Shown here: positions 19,078 to 23,954 of the stretch, piece after piece
Position numbering within the stretch: position 1 is the first letter of the stretch
Layout of the letters: each line of letters opens with the position of its first letter
DNA from: Trichomonas tenax
Taxonomy: Eukaryota > Parabasalia > Trichomonadida > Trichomonadidae
DNA: 23,954 nt
NCBI GenBank assembly: GCA_023091735.1
Contig: JALKBU010000806.1
Location: forward strand, 1-23,954
Reading direction: 5' to 3'
Position numbers and translations under genes: made by a program
Notes under the pieces: generated by a model
The model's database searches: none
The model's input: only the letters and a program-made list of their open reading frames with translations
What the model was told of the DNA's origin: nothing

Positions 19078-21618
19078 TTAGTGATCAAGCCAGAAAGCGC
19101 CCTGTTGACCACCGACTGACTTTACTTTGGATCTATCCTGGTGCCTTCTTCTAGTATCGTCAGAGTCTTCGTCATCGTCACCGATACGTTCCCCTTTACG
19201 GCTGTGATGATGGTGATTATGTCTTCCATAGTCCTCGTATTCTTCATCGTCATCCTCTTCTTCATTACTAGCCTGGTTTGGATTAAGTAGCTCTTCATCA
19301 TCGTAATATTCATATCCACTACTCTCGTCAGAAGGATCTTCGATGTATTTCAGTCTTGTTCTCAATGCAATAACAATGAAAACGAAGCCAACAAGAAGCA
19401 AGTGGTTAGCAATAGAAACTAATGATGTAGCAATCGCAAGATTTCTGATAATGTATGTAGTGATCTGGACTGCTGGATTTTGGAATAGTTGCAGTGGGAA
19501 ATTCTTCTCAAGTAATCTTGGTAAAGTCGTGGAGATGAATGATGTCATGTTCTTCAGTGGATCATCAATAATCCTCTCTGTTGCCTCTGGTCTAATTACA
19601 GTGTTGTAGTATGTTGAGAATGCGTCTGTTGTGTAATTAGTTAAGAACGATGTAGCGATTGACTTCATTGATGCAAACTTTTCTGTGACGTTTTCAATAA
19701 TCATTGGAGCTACTTCTTCAAGCATTTGTAACGCCTCTGTAACTTTTAAATCTGTATCTCCTTTTTCTGTAAGCTTCGTCCTAATCTCATCTATTCTCGC
19801 TGTGCAGTTGATGAATTCAGGAAGAAGTGCAGCATCATCAGTTGTTGAAATAAAGTCCATGTTTGTTCCGATTGAATCGATTATATGTAATATGAGCAAG
19901 TCACGATAAAGGTTGTGTAATGGGGACATCAGCTTGTTCTGATCGAACATTGTTTTAACGTAATTGTATGGGATCATCTTAGAAACATTGAAGTACTGGA
20001 AAATGCCGTCAGTCTCATTAGCAAAGAGGAAGTTGAACGCCTGGTAATCCTTAAATGAAAATGATGAGTTAAGGATAGAGAAGTCATAAGTGGAGTTCTG
20101 GTTATATGGTGTGATTGTAATAGAGAAGTCTGGGTATACAATTGTTTCGTTTTCGAATAACTGAGCAATCTCATTCATTAATTTAGAAACAGCTGGTTCT
20201 AGTTGGTTATTTGTTGTGACAACAGCAGTTGAGATCATTGTGGCCAGGATTCCGAAGATAAAGATGAATAAAAGTGAAGCCCAAGGGAAGATACAATTGA
20301 ATCTAGAACAGAAAGCACCGCAAAGCATTCCGTGGAATGCAAAGATATATACACCAATCATAAAAAGCAATAATGTCGCATAAATCAAGAAGCTGATGAG
20401 AATCAACCAGAAATTGTTTTTGAGGCCAGTTAGACCGAATCCAATGATCTGTGAAACGGTTGTTGTATTGTGATCATCACAGAATTTATAAATTGGTGTG
20501 AATTGTGATGAGAAGTTAATATATTCTGTGTATTCTGATTTCTTATCATAAATATAAGGACGAATGTTCTGCTCTCTATCTTCAGTGAGATGTGCCTTTG
20601 CATTGATGAGTAACCGAGTAATGTTGTCATTAGATGTCTTTGCTTTATCAACAATATCTTGTATTTTCGGAATACTTGAGTCTATATCATTAATTTTTTG
20701 TTGCAACTCTTTTATCTTATTATTTAGGTAAGCATCATCATTAAACAATGCAAATAAAGATGAGTTATCTAAAAGAACATCAGACATCCTTCTAAAATCT
20801 GAAGCTACCTTTGGTTTCAATAATGAAAGCGATTTTTCGTAGTAAAAAGAAAGATTCGTTAATGTGCTATTGAGTGGATCTATAAGATTCTTGTTCATTT
20901 CTGATTCAATATTCAATGTTCCGTTTTTGATGCTGACAATAAATGTCTGAATTGTGTCATCGAGTTCAAAGAAGTTTTTCTTTGCTTTAAGAAGTGGGGT
21001 TAAAATGTAGAACAAAAGAATTGAAGAAACAAACAAAAGAAGAATTCCGACATAGAAAATGATGATCTGATAGATTTTAGGCGATCTCTTCTTGATTGGC
21101 ATACCGCAGCACATGAATAAGCAGCATAATGAATGAGTAATTAAATTAATGACTAAGAGAACCAAGAAAATGAGGGAAGGACAAATAAAACCTATGATTC
21201 TTCCGGTTTGGTTGGTTTTAAATCCCTTGACAAGCTCATCTAAAAAATTAGTAAAATTAACTTCAGCGTCAATCGTAATTTTTGGAAGTGAAATCCATTC
21301 CTGTCTGAATGCCTCCGATGAACTTGCGTTGATTTGATTAGGAACGCGTGTAATATTATTTAATTCGTTTGTGTAAATCTGTTTTATCTTAAGAGGAGGG
21401 CTGCTTAGATTCTTTCGTATGTTTTGGAAAGCCGCAGAGACTATTTCTGGAACATCGTACTTAGTCATTACAGTACTTCCCGCGATTTTACGATTGTTAA
21501 ATATCGAATCAGTTGTTTTAAAGAGAAATTTCGGCCACGCGTAAAGGAATCCCTGCGTGTCTTTGTATTCGGTACCATTGGTTTTACTCAATCCGAAACA
21601 TAACAAAAGAAATTGCAT
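19078..21618 (-). CDS. Prominin-like five-pass membrane glycoprotein
   Basis: From the ATG at 21618 the product is 846 residues (MQFLLLCFGLSKTNG, a short signal peptide). An upstream in-frame TTG is rejected because no ATG opens that extension. Membrane segments lie at about 141-170, 184-208, 402-428, 443-468 and 724-752. Between them are two large extracellular loops (about 209-401 and 469-723) rich in N-x-S/T sites. A cysteine-rich juncture follows the first segment (SLCCLFMCCGM), and CGAFCSRFNC lies between the third and fourth. The cytosolic tail (753-846) is very acidic with His and Arg clusters. Signal peptide, five-pass topology, two helical loops, cysteine cluster after TM1 and total length (human PROM1 is about 865) all fit prominin, a cholesterol-binding protein of membrane protrusions. 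The related tweety (TTYH) family is shorter. Function in a parabasalid is unknown; involvement in membrane extensions is an inference. Confidence 0.7.
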   Translation of the reverse strand: MQFLLLCFGLSKTNGTEYKDTQGFLYAWPKFLFKTTDSIFNNRKIAGSTVMTKYDVPEIVSAAFQNIRKNLSSPPLKIKQIYTNELNNITRVPNQINASSSEAFRQEWISLPKITIDAEVNFTNFLDELVKGFKTNQTGRIIGFICPSLIFLVLLVINLITHSLCCLFMCCGMPIKKRSPKIYQIIIFYVGILLLFVSSILLFYILTPLLKAKKNFFELDDTIQTFIVSIKNGTLNIESEMNKNLIDPLNSTLTNLSFYYEKSLSLLKPKVASDFRRMSDVLLDNSSLFALFNDDAYLNNKIKELQQKINDIDSSIPKIQDIVDKAKTSNDNITRLLINAKAHLTEDREQNIRPYIYDKKSEYTEYINFSSQFTPIYKFCDDHNTTTVSQIIGFGLTGLKNNFWLILISFLIYATLLLFMIGVYIFAFHGMLCGAFCSRFNCIFPWASLLFIFIFGILATMISTAVVTTNNQLEPAVSKLMNEIAQLFENETIVYPDFSITITPYNQNSTYDFSILNSSFSFKDYQAFNFLFANETDGIFQYFNVSKMIPYNYVKTMFDQNKLMSPLHNLYRDLLILHIIDSIGTNMDFISTTDDAALLPEFINCTARIDEIRTKLTEKGDTDLKVTEALQMLEEVAPMIIENVTEKFASMKSIATSFLTNYTTDAFSTYYNTVIRPEATERIIDDPLKNMTSFISTTLPRLLEKNFPLQLFQNPAVQITTYIIRNLAIATSLVSIANHLLLVGFVFIVIALRTRLKYIEDPSDESSGYEYYDDEELLNPNQASNEEEDDDEEYEDYGRHNHHHHSRKGERIGDDDEDSDDTRRRHQDRSKVKSVGGQQGAFWLDH

Positions 21619-21679
21619 TGTAGAAAAAAAAAATAAACACAATCCAAAATTTTTCTTCAAAAACAAGATAATATTCTCT

Positions 21680-21687
21680 ATAAGTGA
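21680..21687 (-). promoter_or_regulatory. Possible initiator of the prominin-like gene
   Basis: On the minus strand TCACTTAT matches TCAYTWYT except at the seventh base. It would give a 5' UTR of about 67 nt to the ATG at 21618, long for this lineage, so the assignment is weak. Confidence 0.35.
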
Positions 21688-21949
21688 TAAGAGCCCAAAT
21701 TATTTCAAAAAAGTTGACATGTTCAGCTTTTGCTGAGGTTTTTGAATTCCCACAAAAAAAATTTTTTTAGCGAGAAAGTTGAAATCGAATTCCTTATGAA
21801 TCTGATATTAGAGGCATTTAGCATATCTGAAAAACTTGAAAAATCAGCTTTTCGAGAACTCTGAACCTTTTTACTCGGCAACTTTTTGGCTAACATATTA
21901 TCGATCAATGTTGTAGGGTATGATGATGTGTCACGAAAAAGTGGCAGAG

Positions 21950-21984
21950 TTACATGTCAAATCTGACATTATTTTGACATGTAA
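21950..21984. repeat. 12-bp inverted repeat upstream of the prominin-like gene
   Basis: TTACATGTCAAA (21950-21961) pairs perfectly with TTTGACATGTAA (21973-21984) across an 11-nt loop. It lies about 270-330 bases upstream of the prominin-like start codon. It could be an operator-like site or the edge of the repeat region that follows. The remaining sequence of 21688-22050 shows no gene. Confidence 0.55.
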
Positions 21985-22050
21985 ATTATGCTATAATTAA
22001 TTAGGGGTTAGTATGGAATTTTAATATAAATGAAAACATTTGCTATGATT

Positions 22051-22143
22051 GACTCTGGAAGGCTCGACTATGGATTGGCTTGGGCCTTATCATAGTGCTT
22101 CGTTGGATTAGCAATCCAGTCCATAGTCGAGCCTTCCAGAGTC
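22051..22143 (+). ncRNA. Hairpin 1 of a tandem stem-loop pair
   Basis: A 24-bp perfect stem (22051-22074 with 22120-22143; arm begins GACTCTGGAAGGCTCGACT) encloses a 45-nt loop. Its last 30 bases, 22091-22120, are about 26/30 identical to the matching part of hairpin 2. The size (93 nt) is that of a small structured RNA precursor, but a palindromic mobile repeat is equally possible. Strand is chosen by analogy with hairpin 2. Confidence 0.5.
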
Positions 22144-22146
22144 AAA

Positions 22147-22308
22147 CGTCGAAATTCCCCAACTAGAAGGCTCTGAAAAGCAAAATCATGGGCTGTCTTG
22201 GATAGTGCCTCGTTAGATTAGCAAGCCAGTCCATGATTTTGCCTTTCAGAGTCGAAATTCGAAAATCGTCGAAATATTCCGACTAAAAGGCTATGAAAAG
22301 CAAAAAAT
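22147..22308. repeat. 120-bp-period direct repeat around the hairpins
   Basis: The block CGTCGAAAT...CTRGAAGGCT-type sequence at 22147-22188 recurs at 22267-22308, offset exactly 120 bases, giving a third degenerate left arm (GGCTATGAAAAGCAAAA) without a matching right arm. This shows the hairpins arose by tandem duplication. Confidence 0.6.
22169..22253 (+). ncRNA. Hairpin 2 of a tandem stem-loop pair
   Basis: The arms 22169-22192 and 22230-22253 pair over 24 positions with two G-U wobbles and one A-C mismatch when read as plus-strand RNA. On the minus strand the wobbles would be C-A mismatches, favouring the plus strand. Six stem positions (8, 14, 15, 16, 18, 19) differ from hairpin 1, each with the compensating change in the other arm. 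The loop (37 nt) keeps the TCGTTRGATTAGCAA-type core. Confidence 0.5.
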
Positions 22309-22380
22309 ATAGAGAGCTGACGCTATATGACACAGTTTATATTCATTATATTTATAATTAAAATTTTAATTAAATCATGT

Positions 22381-22753
22381 AATTCTCTTCTAAACTTCAA
22401 TATTGAACAAAAATGATTTTTGTATTGTAATGGAAAATAGACATAAGAGCTTCTCAAACTAATCCTGAGGCCTTGAAGCTACATGGCTTGTAGAAGGAGA
22501 TTTGAAAATTTTGGATGGCTACACAGACGCCGAATAACATTTTAATCGTTAATATATTAAACCAATCAATCTCATTTCATTTCAATTTTTTTTTGTTAAA
22601 ATTGGTCAATAATTTTTTGATCAAAATTGAATTTTGCAGATTTCATTCAAATTCGATTTTACGCCTCAGGATTAGTTTGAGAAGCTCTTATGCCTATTTT
22701 CCATTACAATACAAAAATCATTTTTGTTTAATATTGAAGTTTAGAAGAGAATT
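22381..22753. repeat. 91-bp inverted repeat (foldback element)
   Basis: The left arm 22381-22471 and right arm 22663-22753 are inverted copies with 2 mismatches in 91, separated by 191 bases. The arms begin and end AATTCTCTTCTAAAC...CCTGAGGC. The spacer has no transposase and only a 20-codon stretch that reads protein-like. This fits a foldback/MITE-type element or a recent inverted duplication; a transcript would form a long dsRNA stem. Clear target-site duplications were not found. Confidence 0.75.
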
Positions 22754-22969
22754 ATGTGAGGCTTGTCTAAAATTGATACGTAAAGTCGGCGAAACTCGTT
22801 TTTTAACTCACTGGATTAACTTCTTGCTTAGTTATTGAACTCCAATGTATAAAATCATGTTGTGCATGATATATTAAAGAATTAGCTAACAAAGTCTATA
22901 TTTCATTAAAATATTAGATATATTTTGCATCAAAAACATTGATTTGCCATGATGTGCAGTTAGTAATAA

Positions 22970-23014
22970 GATGTTCGCATTCGCCACGACTGCGCCGTGG
23001 CTTCTGCGAACATC
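22970..23014. repeat. GC-rich hairpin with symmetric internal loop
   Basis: GATGTTCGCA pairs with TGCGAACATC and, inside a TTC/TTC internal loop, GCCACG pairs with CGTGGC around a 7-nt loop. It is strikingly GC-rich in a very AT-rich region. It may be a structured RNA, a protein-binding palindrome or the terminus of an element. Confidence 0.6.
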
Positions 23015-23025
23015 TATTTAAATAC

Positions 23026-23143
23026 ATTTACGATAGAATTAATGTTACAAGTTAGGTTCCCCCCCATATAGAAAATAAATTTTTGAATTACTTACAAATT
23101 AACGTTAAAATTAATTCTAAAACTTATGACTTTATAAAATGTA
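23026..23143. repeat. Direct duplication, copy 1
   Basis: About 118 bases beginning ATTTACGATAGAATTAATGT, sharing the core TTACAAGTTAGGT...CCCATATAGAAAA, then TTACTTACAAA and TTTATAAAAT, with copy 2 at 23241-23347. The copies differ by substitutions and a ~13-base indel. Confidence 0.6.
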
Positions 23144-23240
23144 TTCAGTTTTGAAAAAATAATCCACGAGTTCTGTGAACAATATTTTATATAATTACTG
23201 ATATCACAAATTACAAAACGAGTAATTTATTAATACTAAT

Positions 23241-23347
23241 ATTTACGACAAAATTAGTTTTACAAGTTAGGTGCCACCCATATAGAAAATTACTTACAAA
23301 ATTAACGATAATTTTATTTTAAAAAATTATGAGTTTATAAAATCTAC
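23241..23347. repeat. Direct duplication, copy 2
   Basis: A shorter, diverged copy of 23026-23143 with the same order of conserved blocks, 215 bases downstream in the same orientation. Confidence 0.6.
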
Positions 23348-23349
23348 TA

Positions 23350-23386
23350 TACCAGGTAACTAGATTACCAGGTAATACCAGGTAAA
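23350..23386. repeat. Three TACCAGGTAA units
   Basis: TACCAGGTAA occurs three times within 37 bases, directly after the second duplication copy. ACCTGGTA is its near-inverse, so each unit is itself close to palindromic. It is either a binding-site array or slippage. Confidence 0.5.
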
Positions 23387-23548
23387 AAAAATTTTAGGAC
23401 AAGGATTTTTTACAAACGCCAAAAACTACTAAAATTACTTTTTGAAGAAAATGTTTAAAATTTGATGTTTTACGCTAATTTATAAGTCAAGATTAGGATT
23501 TGGGGTAAGGAAATTTTGAAAAATAATTTTAGTGGTTATGTGAGAAAT

Positions 23549-23845
23549 TTATTTGGATTTCTTCTCTTCCTCAAGCTTCTTCTTTTCTTCCTCTTCTTTC
23601 TTCTTAGCTTCTTCTTCCTTCATTCTTTTTGCAATCCATCTCGGATTTTTCTGACGACCTGCAGCAAGTGCTGCTAATTGTTTTTCTGTACACTTACGTT
23701 TAGGCTTAACTGGTTTATTTTCTAAGGATGTAAATCCTTCATCAGTTTGTTCAGTCTTTTTCGTCTTTTTTGTTTTCGTTGTTGCTTTGAGTTCGTTTAA
23801 TATTTCTTCCTTTAATGTTGATTTCAGAGTTTCGAAGTCTGTCAT
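23549..23845 (-). CDS. Small lysine-rich protein of unknown function
   Basis: The product is 98 residues, starting MTDFETLKSTLKEEILNELK at an ATG. It has an N-terminal amphipathic helix, a Lys/Thr-rich linker, then KRKCTEKQLAALAAGRQKNP (about 49-68) and a K/E-repeat helix to the end. The central EKQLAALAAGR motif resembles one in small basic proteins of DNA viruses and Polinton/Maverick-type elements, which are abundant in Trichomonas; that link is from memory of the motif and is weak. No initiator motif is close to the ATG. It lies beside repeat-rich DNA and head-to-head with a possible gene at the edge. It may be a mobile-element gene or a lineage-specific nuclear protein. Confidence 0.5.
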   Translation of the reverse strand: MTDFETLKSTLKEEILNELKATTKTKKTKKTEQTDEGFTSLENKPVKPKRKCTEKQLAALAAGRQKNPRWIAKRMKEEEAKKKEEEEKKKLEEEKKSK

Positions 23846-23898
23846 AGTTTTATATTGGATAAAAATTTAAAATATTATTTTTTAATACCAATTAAATC

Positions 23899-23954
23899 AT
23901 GAGCTTAAGCAGATCAGAGAGAAATTCAATAATCATTAATGATGCAAAAGGAAT
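23899..23954 (+). CDS. Possible 5' end of a gene running off the window
   Basis: An ATG at 23899 opens a frame reading MSLSRSERNSIIINDAKG to the edge. Alternatively, the initiator-like TCATTAAT at 23933-23940 is followed by ATGs at 23939 and 23942 in another frame. The divergent arrangement with the small lysine-rich gene, starts 53 bases apart, suggests a shared promoter. Too short to identify. Confidence 0.25.
   Translation, partial: MSLSRSERNSIIINDAKG

Noticed and set aside
21619..21666. Sixteen-residue extension of the prominin-like protein from a TTG
   Set aside because: There is no ATG in the extension, and the ATG at 21618 directly precedes a signal-peptide-like hydrophobic stretch.

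Overview
The window looks like nuclear DNA of a trichomonad parabasalid (Trichomonas/Tritrichomonas type). It is AT-rich and all recognisable genes are intronless. Several start codons lie a few bases downstream of a motif matching the trichomonad initiator TCAYTWYT. There are DUF3447-type ankyrin proteins of the kind expanded in these parasites, and long gene-poor stretches hold repeats and relics. I cannot decide the species from the sequence alone.

Layout, left to right. Bases 1-858 are gene-free apart from a GC-richer relic patch. Bases 859-5568 (+) encode a 1569-residue XMAP215/CKAP5-type TOG-domain microtubule polymerase. Two ankyrin-repeat genes follow at 6235-7092 (+), which ends at an early TGA, and 7481-8767 (+). 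About 2.7 kb without genes contains a polypyrimidine run and a GC-rich island with inverted repeats. A decayed beta-sandwich-repeat, surface-type gene lies at 11488-13418 (+), with two in-frame stops and two frameshifts. A coiled-coil protein with a C-terminal RING resembling Bre1 is at 14023-15687 (+). After about 2 kb of gene-poor DNA, 17777-18595 (+) encodes a three-repeat Myb of the animal c-Myb/plant 3R-MYB layout, convergent with a five-pass prominin-like membrane protein at 19078-21618 (-).

The right end (about 21.9-24.0 kb) is repeat-dense: two tandem RNA-type hairpins with compensatory stem changes, a 91-bp inverted repeat, a GC-rich hairpin, a diverged direct duplication, a small basic lysine-rich ORF (-), and the possible start of a divergent gene at the edge.

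The genes do not form an operon or one pathway. TOG polymerase, 3R-Myb and Bre1-like ligase are conserved eukaryotic cell-division or chromatin functions; the ankyrin genes, prominin-like protein and decayed surface gene are lineage-type genes. The observations most worth checking are the inverted E2F-like sites directly upstream of the 3R-Myb initiator, the covarying tandem hairpins, and the prominin-like protein in a parabasalid.
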